A DNA stretch of 35,094 nucleotides, taken from positions 1 to 35,094 of IMG/VR virus record IMGVR_UViG_3300022072_000058; one strand, written 5' to 3'. Shown here piece after piece: positions 22,062-30,795 of this stretch. The translations under genes and the position numbers were made by a program. Source of the DNA: a virus. How positions within the stretch are numbered: the first letter of the stretch is position 1; each line of letters opens with the position of its first letter. The notes beneath the pieces were generated by a model. That model saw only the letters and a list, made by a program, of their open reading frames with translations, had not been told where the DNA came from and made no database searches.

Positions 22062-23763
22062 CTACTTTTGTGAATGGTGTTTTACCGTTAAAATAATACC
22101 TCTGCTCCTTCATACTGAATGTTATGTTAGTTAATTCCTGTGGTGTACCCACTAATTTCTGTTTCTTTATCTTCTGTGAACCAAAGGTAACTAAAGTCGA
22201 GTTAAAAACCAAAGCCCTGTCTGGACGCCATATAAACATTACATTGTCAGCCTTGTCGGCAAATGTACCTCCACCCTTTATTCTATTGACGTCAGGCTTA
22301 ATATAACGACCATCTTCAGTCTTAGTTGGCGTAACCTGATGCGCCACTAAATGTACTGATATTTTCTGATCTAATGCAAATCTTTTTAGTTCTGACATAA
22401 ACCTAGAGATATATAAATCCTCTCTTTCTCCAGATCGGAGCTTATGTTGAATTGTGTTATAAGGGTCTATGATTAAACTTCTAATACCTTTTGTTTTTAC
22501 TAAATATTTTGCTCTCTCAAATATAGCACTAAGCTCAAAATTCTTCTTTGGATATATCACATAGAAATGTTTCTTTACAAAATCCATTGCAGCTTTATAC
22601 TCTTCTATACTCATCTGTATGTTCTTGTGATGAGGGTCTGCTGAACGACCAATATACATTTCAATTATATCGTTAAAGAAGTCATTCATTGGCATATTCT
22701 CTGGAGAAAATATAGCAAACTTCCACCCATCCATAGCTGCTTTTAAGGTCGCCAATTGGTTTATAAATAGAGACTTTCCTTCGTTCTGATAGCCAGTCCA
22801 AATATTCACCTCACCATTTCGCCACGTCCAAGCCCTATCAACCTCTGGAATATAGGTTGTAGTTCCTCTCTCTTGACCATTATAAAATCCATCAATCATA
22901 GATTCAGACACATCATCTATACTGAATACACCCTCTATTTTTGGATTTGAGGCTGATTTAAGACGGTTTCTCAAACTTTCTACACCTTCGTTCATTAGAA
23001 CCTCATTAGCGTCCTTAAAAGGCTTTAAATCGACTAATAAGCATTTCTCTGCGCCAAAACGTCTAACCAGCTCATCTTTTAGATTCCTACCGTTCTCATC
23101 CTCATCAGTAGCAATGTATATTCTTTTCGCCTCTTCAAATACGTCATAGCAGTTGCTTATGCACTCTAGTTTCTTATCTACATTTTTATCATTACTGTTT
23201 GGCGCACCCATATTAACAGATGTGTGTGACTCAATTCCTGTAACCTCCCAAGACATAGAATCCATTTCGCCTTCACAAATAACAATAGTATCAGCTCCTT
23301 TACAACGATCATAATTGTAGATTACTGGTTCAGCATCTTTTGACTGTGTAAAGAACTTATTGTTTAATCCTCTAGTTTTATAATTAACAATTTTACCATT
23401 CTTAAAATAAGGCAATAGAATGTTCTTGTTATCCTTTGTAGACACTATTTTGTTAGCGTCAATAACTTCGTTTGTTATACCCCGATCTAAAAGAAACTTT
23501 CTACCCTCTGCGGTAAGTTTTTTCATATTCTTTTTTTCTGGCGATGTGTAAGATTTTATACTCATAATCTTCTCCTGTGTTTTGTTTATACTACCAGCCC
23601 AACCACATTTATGGCAATTAAATACTCCTTTCGCCTGATTAACAGATAAGCATCTGTCTCTAAAATTCTCTTTACCTAGCTTTACGCAATTAGGACATTG
23701 AACTTTTTGGTCGCTGTTAGTGTTGTGTTTAATCTCTATTCCTAAGTCTATAAAATTCTCCAT
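22006..23763 (-). CDS. bifunctional primase-helicase (T7 gp4 type)
   Basis: A 585-aa replication protein. Domains in order: zinc finger with C23/C26 (CPNC) and C50/C53 (CHKC); TOPRIM primase core with E164 (CEGEMDSM) and D220/D222 (ATDEDENG); DnaB-family helicase with Walker A GYQNEGKS (324-331), Walker B LIIDPYN (430-436) and HLVAHQ (471-476). It should unwind the fork and prime lagging-strand synthesis. No DNA polymerase gene is visible in the window, so the host enzyme is probably used. The AT-rich tract and a 21-bp motif lie just upstream. Confidence 0.92.
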   Translation of the reverse strand: MENFIDLGIEIKHNTNSDQKVQCPNCVKLGKENFRDRCLSVNQAKGVFNCHKCGWAGSINKTQEKIMSIKSYTSPEKKNMKKLTAEGRKFLLDRGITNEVIDANKIVSTKDNKNILLPYFKNGKIVNYKTRGLNNKFFTQSKDAEPVIYNYDRCKGADTIVICEGEMDSMSWEVTGIESHTSVNMGAPNSNDKNVDKKLECISNCYDVFEEAKRIYIATDEDENGRNLKDELVRRFGAEKCLLVDLKPFKDANEVLMNEGVESLRNRLKSASNPKIEGVFSIDDVSESMIDGFYNGQERGTTTYIPEVDRAWTWRNGEVNIWTGYQNEGKSLFINQLATLKAAMDGWKFAIFSPENMPMNDFFNDIIEMYIGRSADPHHKNIQMSIEEYKAAMDFVKKHFYVIYPKKNFELSAIFERAKYLVKTKGIRSLIIDPYNTIQHKLRSGEREDLYISRFMSELKRFALDQKISVHLVAHQVTPTKTEDGRYIKPDVNRIKGGGTFADKADNVMFIWRPDRALVFNSTLVTFGSQKIKKQKLVGTPQELTNITFSMKEQRYYFNGKTPFTKVDEIRTGHTNNVTDLDKIW

Positions 23764-23852
23764 TATGTATAATATTATTATATATATTATTATATATTAT
23801 ATATTTATTATATATACTATATACTATGATATGACAATTTGACAGTTGGAGA
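23764..23852. promoter_or_regulatory. AT-rich tract with shared 21-bp motif before the primase-helicase
   Basis: About 65 bp of almost pure A/T (23764-23828), then at 23832-23852 TGACAA-TT-TGACA-G-TTGGAGA, which differs in only three positions from 11261-11281. The motif covers the last codons of the winged-helix gene. Candidate control site or origin for the replication unit; no host-type promoter box is seen here. Confidence 0.5.
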
Positions 23853-24113
23853 AACGTAAATTCTACGATCTTTTCCGTACCGTCCTGTCGAGTTTGTTAC
23901 CCTTTTTATTAAGTTTTTTTCTTCCAGCTTATTTAAAACTCTGTACAAGGTTCTTTCGTGAATACCCAAAGATGTAGACAGATGCTCCGTTGAAGCATAG
24001 CAGTAATCTTTCCTTGTTAGTGAAGCTAGGTATGATAATACAGCAGATTCATTTAGGCTTAAATCTAATTCAGTAATATCTTTCTTTATTGTTACAAATT
24101 TAGTTTTACTCAT
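23817..24113 (-). CDS. winged-helix DNA-binding protein
   Basis: A 98-aa protein from ATG 24113 (MSKTKFVTIKKDI); a GTG at 24164 is in frame but adds a doubtful stretch. The wHTH reads LNESAVLSYLASLTRKDYCY, then ASTEHLSTSLGIHERTLYRV and LNKLEEKNLIKRV. The pattern resembles replication-initiator or MarR/GntR-like winged helices. It is upstream of the primase-helicase, so it may load it at an origin or regulate transcription. Its own 3' end carries the 21-bp motif. Confidence 0.75.
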   Translation of the reverse strand: MSKTKFVTIKKDITELDLSLNESAVLSYLASLTRKDYCYASTEHLSTSLGIHERTLYRVLNKLEEKNLIKRVTNSTGRYGKDRRIYVSPTVKLSYHSI

Positions 24114-24176
24114 TTTAAGGCGTTTTAAGAGTAGTTTAAGGGGCAAGGTATACTTACCCCTCACTACAAGGTTAAA

Positions 24177-24458
24177 CTAGAAAGGGAGACCGTCTCCTGC
24201 GCTTACAGGGGCATTATTAGCATTATCATTCTTCTGATCTTTGTCTGACTGATAATCATTTACCCAAACGCTGTGAGTTTTACCCCACTCATTTGCTTCA
24301 CGTAGTTTACCTACTGTAAGGCGAACATACTGCTCCCCATTGTACTCATAGAAGTGTGGCTCTAATTGACTCTTCTTTAACGAAATGTTTATGTAGTACT
24401 CTCCGCTTTGCGTACCGTTTCCTACATAGTTTCTTGGTTTCTGTGTTACTTCACTCAT
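24177..24458 (-). CDS. SSB-like protein with SSB-type C-terminal tail
   Basis: A 93-aa protein with a beta-rich core (GEYYINISLKKSQLEPHFYE and GEQYVRLTVGKLREANEWGK) and a disordered Asn/Asp-rich section ending GDGLPF. The final acidic-hydrophobic LPF resembles the C-terminal tip of bacterial SSB, which recruits partner enzymes. It lies between the ERF annealase and the winged-helix gene. The fold is shorter than full SSB, so this is a likely small single-strand binding protein; not proven. Confidence 0.5.
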   Translation of the reverse strand: MSEVTQKPRNYVGNGTQSGEYYINISLKKSQLEPHFYEYNGEQYVRLTVGKLREANEWGKTHSVWVNDYQSDKDQKNDNANNAPVSAGDGLPF

Positions 24459-24483
24459 AATATAAAAAAATTAAAGGTTAAAA

Positions 24484-25053
24484 TTACTTAGTTAATAGTT
24501 TCTCTACGTCAGCACTTACGTTGTACCGAGTCTTTACTTCATTCATACTGAATCCCTCGTTTAGAGCTTTTTTAACTCTATTAAAGGCTTCTGTATTCGC
24601 TACTAAGCTAGGCAAACTAGCAGGCTTATTAGTAGTCGTATTAGACGCACTTGTGTTAGATTTACTGTGCGTATTTGTAGCATCTGCATCTTTGGTATCA
24701 TCTATTAAAAATAGACCATTTAAAGCGTACTTACGAGCGTAAGAAGAACTACTACCGAATGACTGTGCAATATCCATCCCTTTGCGGTTAGGATCAATAC
24801 CTGCCTGTGCTTTAACGGCTATAGTGTTTTCGCCATCAGATACTGTAGCTGTGGCTTCTACATACGTTAAATTACCTACAGATAATACCTCATCGCTAAT
24901 AGTTAGGTTCAACTTAGCTTTGAGTAGTAAAGGCTTTACAGCCTCTAAAATGTCTTCACAACTACGGTAGTTATACTTACCGAAATTGTTCCTTTGGTTC
25001 TTAGGTGCTTTCAGACTCCCCTGAATGTTCACCAATTTCTCTTGTAATTTCAT
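24484..25053 (-). CDS. erf: ERF-family single-strand annealing protein
   Basis: A 189-aa protein. ERF core: NFGKYNYRSCEDILEAVKPL (residues 23-42) and SFGSSSSYARKYALNGLFLI followed by DDTKDAD (about 98-124). C-terminal part has a Ser/Thr/Asn-rich linker and a small helical domain. It anneals complementary single strands made by the phage exonuclease, supporting recombination and repair of replication ends. First gene after promoter P25.06; ATG 25053 is only 5 bases after the -7 box. Confidence 0.88.
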   Translation of the reverse strand: MKLQEKLVNIQGSLKAPKNQRNNFGKYNYRSCEDILEAVKPLLLKAKLNLTISDEVLSVGNLTYVEATATVSDGENTIAVKAQAGIDPNRKGMDIAQSFGSSSSYARKYALNGLFLIDDTKDADATNTHSKSNTSASNTTTNKPASLPSLVANTEAFNRVKKALNEGFSMNEVKTRYNVSADVEKLLTK

Positions 25054-25057
25054 ACAG

Positions 25058-25088
25058 CAAATATATAATAAAGTTTTCCAACTGCCAA
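25058..25088 (-). promoter_or_regulatory. Bacteroidota-type promoter P25.06
   Basis: TTG (25088-25086), 20 bases, TATATTTG (25065-25058). The -33 section TTTGGCAGTTGGAAAA equals that of P14.0. The ATG of the ERF gene is 5 bases downstream of the -7 box, so the predicted transcript is leaderless or nearly so. Confidence 0.78.
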
Positions 25089-25104
25089 ATATTATATAAG
25101 AAAA

Positions 25105-25130
25105 AAGAGCCAGTAGTTAAACTGACTCTT
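25105..25130 (-). terminator. terminator at the end of the late/lysis region
   Basis: Ten-base stem (25105-25114 with 25121-25130, including a G-T pair) with a six-base loop, followed on the minus strand by six T. It separates the lysis genes from promoter P25.06. The gap 25131-25223 holds nothing further that I can identify. Confidence 0.85.
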
Positions 25131-25223
25131 CTTAAAAGGAGAACAAACAAAGGATTTGTTATTAAACACTACAAATATACGTCAATTGCATCCATATATC
25201 TGTATAAAAACTAATTTATTTTT

Positions 25224-25643
25224 CTATCTATGCTTATTATTACCCATAATTTTTTCAGCACCTCGACTACCAAAGTAACCTATAAAGACTATTGTGAGCA
25301 ATTCTTTGACGGTATCTAATCCCTCTAATTGATACGCCCATCCGATTACAAAGGAAGCGGTTAAGAATGCTAAAGTTAGGGGTCTCACATTAGAAGATAG
25401 CCAACTCCCAGACCTAGCATCCGCTACCCAACGTCTAGTAATACCATCAAACTCGTTAATTTCTTGATCTAGTTTCTTAAGAGCAATTTCTTTATCAGCA
25501 TCGGACATTTCACTACCACTAATAAGAGTGCGAACCACATTGCCAATGGGATGACCATCAGCAAGGCTACCGACAACGGATGGAATTTTGTTAAGCAAGA
25601 ACTGACCAACCTTTGTATCTTTGAATTTTTTCTTATCACTCAT
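25224..25643 (-). CDS. holin, GTA/3TM-holin type
   Basis: A 139-aa protein. After a hydrophilic N-terminal 70 residues come ITRRWVADARSGSWLSSNVR, a membrane span about 87-104 (LTLAFLTASFVIGWAYQ), and a second span about 113-125 with GYFGSRGAEKI at the end. This matches the three-helix holin family, whose signature is the RW-x-AD...S-x-W...RP run. It would permeabilise the inner membrane and time lysis. Last gene of the late region, directly after the M15 peptidase. Confidence 0.8.
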   Translation of the reverse strand: MSDKKKFKDTKVGQFLLNKIPSVVGSLADGHPIGNVVRTLISGSEMSDADKEIALKKLDQEINEFDGITRRWVADARSGSWLSSNVRPLTLAFLTASFVIGWAYQLEGLDTVKELLTIVFIGYFGSRGAEKIMGNNKHR

Positions 25644-25663
25644 TTAAAGTATTTCCTACGGTT

Positions 25664-26014
25664 CTAGTACAACCAAATGGCTGGGTTTTTATTAGGATCA
25701 TTGTCGCAATGGATAAAGGTTTTAGCAATTCCAATTCTTCTAAATCCTGCTCTGATAAGTGAGTTAAGTATAACCTCTCTGTCTGCTGAATTGTTACAGG
25801 CAATATCGGCTGCATATCCATACAAATGTGAACTTCCTTGCACACCCCCAACGTAGGCGTTGTGAGATGGCGTTCTAAATCCACTTGTAATTCTAAAGGG
25901 TATTCCTGCAATTCCTCTTGCATCATCGAGCATCTGTAAAAAGGCAGAATCCATATTAGAACCACTACCAATTTCATCAGGCGAATCAAATTCAGATATT
26001 TCAAAGTGTAACAT
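25664..26014 (-). CDS. endolysin, M15 D,D-carboxypeptidase-like
   Basis: A 116-aa protein with ITSGFRTPSHNAYVGG, SSHLYGYAADI and FIHCDND. The SxHxxGxAxD pattern (H63, D70) and the later H102 are the zinc ligands of Peptidase_M15_3 enzymes, which cut peptide bonds in peptidoglycan. At 116 aa it is a single catalytic domain without a separate cell-wall binding part. No signal peptide is visible, so it probably needs the holin. Positioned between membrane proteins in the lysis block. Confidence 0.88.
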   Translation of the reverse strand: MLHFEISEFDSPDEIGSGSNMDSAFLQMLDDARGIAGIPFRITSGFRTPSHNAYVGGVQGSSHLYGYAADIACNNSADREVILNSLIRAGFRRIGIAKTFIHCDNDPNKNPAIWLY

Positions 26015-26039
26015 AATTTAGTTGTTTACGACTAATATA

Positions 26040-26408
26040 CTACTTTTTATTCTTTAACTCAAATATAGTGTCAAAGGCTACCGAACCAGCTAAAGACAGC
26101 TTGTCGATAATATCGTTCTGTAAGGCTATTATTTGAGCCTCATACGCATCTTTTTGCTGTACTAGCATATCTATATGCTTTTGTTGAGATTCGACCTTAG
26201 ATTGTAAGGCAGATACCTCTTCGGGGTTCTTACCTATGATGGCGTAAATAACAACTGAAAGACTTCCTACAATCATCCCAATAATAGAAACAAATATATC
26301 TTTGTTCTCGGCAGGTATCGAATTATTTGCTAGGTAAAGCAATAAAAGAACAACAAGAATAAATATACCTGCTGCTCCGCTATAATGTATTAAGTCCTTT
26401 TTTCTCAT
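26040..26408 (-). CDS. lysis-associated membrane protein with coiled coil
   Basis: A 122-aa protein with two membrane spans (GIFILVVLLLLYLANNS near 14-30 and FVSIIGMIVGSLSVVIYAII near 38-58) followed by a long coiled coil (VSALQSKVESQQKHIDMLVQ). Such layouts occur among holins, antiholins and spanin-like proteins. It overlaps the preceding holin-like peptide gene by ATGA. The exact role among the three membrane proteins here is undecided. Confidence 0.6.
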   Translation of the reverse strand: MRKKDLIHYSGAAGIFILVVLLLLYLANNSIPAENKDIFVSIIGMIVGSLSVVIYAIIGKNPEEVSALQSKVESQQKHIDMLVQQKDAYEAQIIALQNDIIDKLSLAGSVAFDTIFELKNKK

Positions 26409-26545
26409 TTAATCTCTTTGTAGATTTTAGTTGCTGTGTACCCTATTGTTAAAACCAAGACAACGGTTTGTAATAAGGGGTTAATTTCTGTTAAGCTAAA
26501 CGCTAACGCTCCTATGTTCAATCCGTATATCTTTAAGTTTTCCAT
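26405..26545 (-). CDS. small holin-like membrane peptide, 46 aa
   Basis: ATG 26545 overlaps the stop of the LamG gene (TAATG), and the gene ends in an ATGA overlap with the next. It has KIYGLNIGALAFSLTEINPL then a membrane span LLQTVVLVLTIGYTATKIY and a basic tail. I have seen similar short peptides next to lysis genes of Bacteroidota phages. Probable lysis or tail-associated membrane factor. Confidence 0.6.
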   Translation of the reverse strand: MENLKIYGLNIGALAFSLTEINPLLQTVVLVLTIGYTATKIYKEIK

Positions 26546-29391
26546 TATTCTCCCTCGCTATGTAAAGTTGTTATTTCCTCTTGTGTTAAGGCTTTGTCGA
26601 ATATCTTAATCTTGCTAACTCTTCCATCAAAATGATTTTCTTTCGTTCCGCTGCTGTTTGTGGTAAAACCAAAAGAAGGCTTAAGAGATGCGCTACCCGT
26701 TCTCAATGTAGTGCTGCCTGTTGATTCAGTATAGGTAATGGATTGTTCTGTTTCATCTACAAATATTTGAACTCTACCTCCTGTTCCGTTTGTTTGGGAT
26801 TTACTCATATCCAAAACCATAACAACGTGATGCCAAGTATTAGCTGTAACACAAACGCTTGTTGTTCTCCCATTAGTTGTTCCGCTTGTGGGGGAAACAT
26901 ACCATTGCAATTTACCCGATTCTACCATCGATTGCGAAAAACCCGCACTATCACCTCCTAAACTACTATTGTAGTAAGCGAATAAATTTTGAGTTGCATT
27001 TAAGTCATCAAAGCGTATCCAATAAGATGCGCTAAGTGCAGTTGTTAAACCATCTAAGTAAGGCTTTAAACCATTACCAAATTCTATTGCATCGCTTGAA
27101 CTGTCTATTTCAAAGTAATTCGCAGCCCAACTTACATTCGTTAAAGAAGCGTTGATGCCATTAGGATAGTTATTCTTAGTGAAGTTATAGTTTTGTCTTA
27201 TTTGGTCTTGTGTTAATCGTGAATCATAAATTCTAAATTGTCCAATTTTACCATCAAAATCATACGTATCGTTAGTAGAACCATCTGTCTGCCCTAAAAC
27301 TACTGGAACGGATGGTCTACTATATACTACGTTTTGAGAAGCTGAATTATATTGTGATAATACAGGAATAGCTTCGCCATCAACATAAAGGGTAGGTCTG
27401 TTGCTTGCGTCGAAGGTGTGCATTATATGATGCCATTTACCAGATGTAAAGTAATCTTGCATATCAAACTCTACTGAATTACCATTCCCGCTAGAATTAT
27501 AGTATATAGAAAAAACAGCTTTACCAACACCACCAGAATTATATACATACCAAGCGAATGACCTATTATCAGTACCCGATGTATATTTTGAACATATCTG
27601 ATTATTTGCGTTAACATCTGTTATATTTACCCACATTTCAATTGAACCTCCACCGCTAAAACTCATAGGTATTACTACCTCGTCATTTAAACCATCAAAG
27701 TCTAACCAGTTACCTAGTTCACTATCAAAAGTAGCACCACTTATAGTACCATTATTACCATTTCCACTAGAATCAGTCCAAGTAGATGGTGTATTGGTTG
27801 AACCATCAAAGCTAGCTGCATCTAAATGTAGTGCTAAATCAGGATAAGCGTATAGCCCTTTAGTAGCATCGTAGTTTGTTTGAACCTGTTGAAGTGTAAG
27901 GGCTGATGGATATATTCTTGCCTGACCTATTTTGCCATTTAAATAATAACCGCCACCAGTCCTACCAAGTCTTGCACCTAGAACTGGGGTTTGGTATGGT
28001 TGAGGGTTTACTGTGTTTATAAATTCCCCATTATAATATATACTTGCATTAATAGCACTTGCATAACTTCCGCCCGTGTTGTAAGTTGAGGCTAATCCAG
28101 TCAACACTATTGTTACCTGATTCCAATTGCCTATAAAATCAGTTTTGTTTAGTAGAACTAAATTCAAACTTACGGAAGGAATATTATTAGAATTAGAGTT
28201 TATTGCAAAATCTATTCTACCACCTCCGTTAAAAAATACAACTCCTAAAGATTCAGTTGCTCCAACCGCATCTGCATTTACCCAATATTCAGCGGTTATA
28301 CTATTCAATCCAGTAGGGTTATATGATGTTTGAACATAATCAGCAACACCATCAAAGTCAAAGTAATCTGAATTACCATCATCTACATATGTAGCACCAT
28401 AAATAGTTCCATCGTTACTGTTACCAGAACTATCTAGCCAATTACCACTTCCGCTATAATCATTAGCATCTAGTTCTAATTCAGCTCCTGTTGTAACACT
28501 TCCTTCTGTAAAACTAGCTCTGTCTGGTATTAAATCAGTATAAACAATATCTCTGCCGTGTCGGTAGTTCTGTCCTACTTCTGATGCTGAAAGTGCTTTA
28601 GAGTAATATCTTACTGCTCCTATTTTTCCATCAAACTTTTGACCAAAATCATCTTCTTTTCCTATGTAATATTCATCATACGAAGTTGGTCTAGCATCTG
28701 TTATATTAGAAGAAGTTGTAGCAACCTCTACTCCATTAACATATAATTTCAAATATGTATTGTCTTTAAATACCGCAACAACGTGATGCCAAGTTCCTGT
28801 GCTTATAGTGCCTGATGTTGCAGAGGCTGAATTATTAAGGTCAGATGCTCTATAACTTACTGCCCTTACAGTTGATGTTGAATTAAAATACAATAAATGC
28901 CTTCTACTTGTTCCAACACCATTAAGTTGGAATAAAAAATCATTGGTAGCAATGGTATCAGCATTAAACCACATTTCAGTTGAATAACTACCACTATCTG
29001 TTTCTAGACTTACACTTGTATTTGATGCGAAATCACTAGCACCATCAAGCGTAAAAAAACCGCCATTATCAATATCGTAATCTGTATTTGTAAGTGATGT
29101 TAATGTAGCATCATTACTGTTGCCACTTATATCAGTCCAAGTAGTTGTATCTGTTGCAGGGTCATACGAAGTAGAATCACTAGCGTTAAGGTGTAGTTCT
29201 AAATCATCGGCATTATCAGATAAAGGAATTGTTACGTCATATTCCGATATATCGTACCATACAGTACCATCTCCATCGTAGCTATCTACATCGTTAGCAT
29301 CTAAGTGTAAGATTAACCCTTGTTCTGCTTCGTTCCCTACTGGTGCTGCTGCTGCTACTTTGGTATCTATAAGTCTTTCGTTAATCGCCAT
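26545..29391 (-). CDS. LamG-repeat tail adhesin (probable receptor-binding protein)
   Basis: A 948-aa protein, largest in the window. It contains four concanavalin-like LamG repeats, roughly residues 62-280, 303-510, 515-740 and 745-945. Each has a strand-rich core, WHHV-V or similar (GTWHHVVAVF), then LYVNG or FVDE, and FDGKIG plus a closing helix before the next. An extra truncated LDAND start lies at 28-50. LamG domains bind glycans or proteins, so it likely reads the host surface. Located between the fibre genes and the lysis genes. Confidence 0.82.
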   Translation of the reverse strand: MAINERLIDTKVAAAAPVGNEAEQGLILHLDANDVDSYDGDGTVWYDISEYDVTIPLSDNADDLELHLNASDSTSYDPATDTTTWTDISGNSNDATLTSLTNTDYDIDNGGFFTLDGASDFASNTSVSLETDSGSYSTEMWFNADTIATNDFLFQLNGVGTSRRHLLYFNSTSTVRAVSYRASDLNNSASATSGTISTGTWHHVVAVFKDNTYLKLYVNGVEVATTSSNITDARPTSYDEYYIGKEDDFGQKFDGKIGAVRYYSKALSASEVGQNYRHGRDIVYTDLIPDRASFTEGSVTTGAELELDANDYSGSGNWLDSSGNSNDGTIYGATYVDDGNSDYFDFDGVADYVQTSYNPTGLNSITAEYWVNADAVGATESLGVVFFNGGGRIDFAINSNSNNIPSVSLNLVLLNKTDFIGNWNQVTIVLTGLASTYNTGGSYASAINASIYYNGEFINTVNPQPYQTPVLGARLGRTGGGYYLNGKIGQARIYPSALTLQQVQTNYDATKGLYAYPDLALHLDAASFDGSTNTPSTWTDSSGNGNNGTISGATFDSELGNWLDFDGLNDEVVIPMSFSGGGSIEMWVNITDVNANNQICSKYTSGTDNRSFAWYVYNSGGVGKAVFSIYYNSSGNGNSVEFDMQDYFTSGKWHHIMHTFDASNRPTLYVDGEAIPVLSQYNSASQNVVYSRPSVPVVLGQTDGSTNDTYDFDGKIGQFRIYDSRLTQDQIRQNYNFTKNNYPNGINASLTNVSWAANYFEIDSSSDAIEFGNGLKPYLDGLTTALSASYWIRFDDLNATQNLFAYYNSSLGGDSAGFSQSMVESGKLQWYVSPTSGTTNGRTTSVCVTANTWHHVVMVLDMSKSQTNGTGGRVQIFVDETEQSITYTESTGSTTLRTGSASLKPSFGFTTNSSGTKENHFDGRVSKIKIFDKALTQEEITTLHSEGE

Positions 29392-29401
29392 AAAAGGGAT
29401 T

Positions 29402-29911
29402 TTAGAAGTTAATATCGTACTTCAATATAGAAGCCTTTGTTGTGAGTGCGTTAATCTCACTTTCTTTTGTTGCTACGCTAGTTCTTATTCCATCACGCTC
29501 TGTTACTACACTAGCAGGAATATCAGTACCGTTTTCCGCCTTTCTAATGGCGTACCAGTCTGTTGGTGATAGTTTATCATAGGCAACCTTTTTAAGTGCC
29601 TTAATTTGGCTTATTTTAAGTTCGGCTACTGTTTCACTAATTACCTTTGTTTTCTTATCGTAGGTAAATACTTCTCTTGTTGCGTCCTCATCTTCGGGTG
29701 TAGGACTAGGATAAGCATTGTCAAAGTGTAGGTTGTAAATTACTTCTGTTACAGGGTCGTAATCAGGAACGATAACGTCAAAGAAGCCTAGTTCTTCCAA
29801 CTCATCACTACTAAGTCTTTTGGCGTTTACATACGTCTTACCGCCAGATACAATTGTGTTTGGTATCTGTGAGTATTTTACTACTTTACCCGCTTCTAAT
29901 CTTGCTTTCAT
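29402..29911 (-). CDS. tail fibre-associated protein
   Basis: A 169-aa protein. The N-terminal 110 residues are strand- and Pro-rich; the C-terminal part is helical with KLSPTDWYAIRKAENGTDIP and VVTERDGIRTSVATKE. That ending is typical of small proteins placed after fibre genes and is related in pattern to tail-fibre assembly or XkdW/DUF4376-type proteins. It lies between the 293-aa fibre protein and the LamG adhesin, so a chaperone or connecting role fits. Confidence 0.55.
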   Translation of the reverse strand: MKARLEAGKVVKYSQIPNTIVSGGKTYVNAKRLSSDELEELGFFDVIVPDYDPVTEVIYNLHFDNAYPSPTPEDEDATREVFTYDKKTKVISETVAELKISQIKALKKVAYDKLSPTDWYAIRKAENGTDIPASVVTERDGIRTSVATKESEINALTTKASILKYDINF

Positions 29912-29912
29912 A

Positions 29913-30794
29913 TTATGCTACGTTTGAAATGGTAGCGAACATCTCTGAACTACCGTTAGTTGATACAATTTGGATTACGTTTTTACTTGCAGTACCCGAA
30001 TAATCTCCGTTTAGTTTTGTTACTCCTGTCATTACTAAAGTTTGATCTCCACTAATAACTAAAGTCTTAACCATACCAGTAAAAACATTAGAGAATGTCA
30101 ATGTAGTCGTTCCTGTTAATGTTTTAGTGAATACTGCTGCTGAACTAAAATCTACCTCCGATGCTGCTATTGCTGTACTTGTAGTAAATTCTCCTGCTAG
30201 TTTATCGTAATCAACTACATCATTTGCTATTGTTAAAGCAGTTGAGCCAGTTACATCCCCTGTATGAGTTGCGTTTGTTAATTTAGCTGAATTTAGTGCT
30301 ATTTCTGAATTGATAGAATCAGCTAATTTATCTGCTGTTACGGCATTGTCTGCTAATTGAGTGGTATCTACCCCGCCATTTGTAATTTGTATATCGTCAG
30401 CGTTTACTGTAATACCTGTTCCTGCGCCAACATTTAATGTAGCAGCTCCTCCATCTTCATTAGTACCAGTTAAACCAGCTCCCGCATTAACATCTGTAAT
30501 ATCAGCAGCTACGTTTAAATCTATTGATCCGTCTGCATCATCATATGTTACAATTACGTTAGTTTGAGTTCCATTCGAGAACATCCCTGAAACTGTGTCC
30601 TGAATCTTCTCTGTGATATGTGTATCAAAGTTTGTAGATGGAACTACTTCGGTATCTGTTAGGTTTTCAGCGTCAGTATCGCCATATATTTCAGCAAACA
30701 TCTTTCGTACCTTACGAAACGCTGCTCTTAATACATCACCATCATTAGCGTTATCCGCTGTTCCGATGTTTATGTTTTGTTGATTTGTTGCCAT
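29913..30794 (-). CDS. tail fibre protein
   Basis: A 293-aa protein starting with NINIGTADNANDGDVLRAAF then RKVRKMFAEIYGD, an N-terminus common among marine phage fibre proteins. The middle is rich in Gly, Thr, Asn and Ala with repetitive beta-type turns (ADNAVTADKL), as in trimeric shafts, and the last 90 residues look like a beta-rich head (TGTTTLTFSN). It probably forms part of the tail appendage with the neighbouring proteins. The match is by pattern. Confidence 0.65.
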   Translation of the reverse strand: MATNQQNINIGTADNANDGDVLRAAFRKVRKMFAEIYGDTDAENLTDTEVVPSTNFDTHITEKIQDTVSGMFSNGTQTNVIVTYDDADGSIDLNVAADITDVNAGAGLTGTNEDGGAATLNVGAGTGITVNADDIQITNGGVDTTQLADNAVTADKLADSINSEIALNSAKLTNATHTGDVTGSTALTIANDVVDYDKLAGEFTTSTAIAASEVDFSSAAVFTKTLTGTTTLTFSNVFTGMVKTLVISGDQTLVMTGVTKLNGDYSGTASKNVIQIVSTNGSSEMFATISNVA

Positions 30795-30795
30795 A

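Noticed and set aside
22006-23763. Phage DNA polymerase in the replication region
   Set aside because: The only large replication gene carries TOPRIM and DnaB-type helicase motifs; no polymerase A or B motifs are present in the window.
25636-26004. 122-codon frame overlapping the M15 endolysin
   Set aside because: It is a shifted frame of the peptidase gene, which has its catalytic motifs in the other frame.
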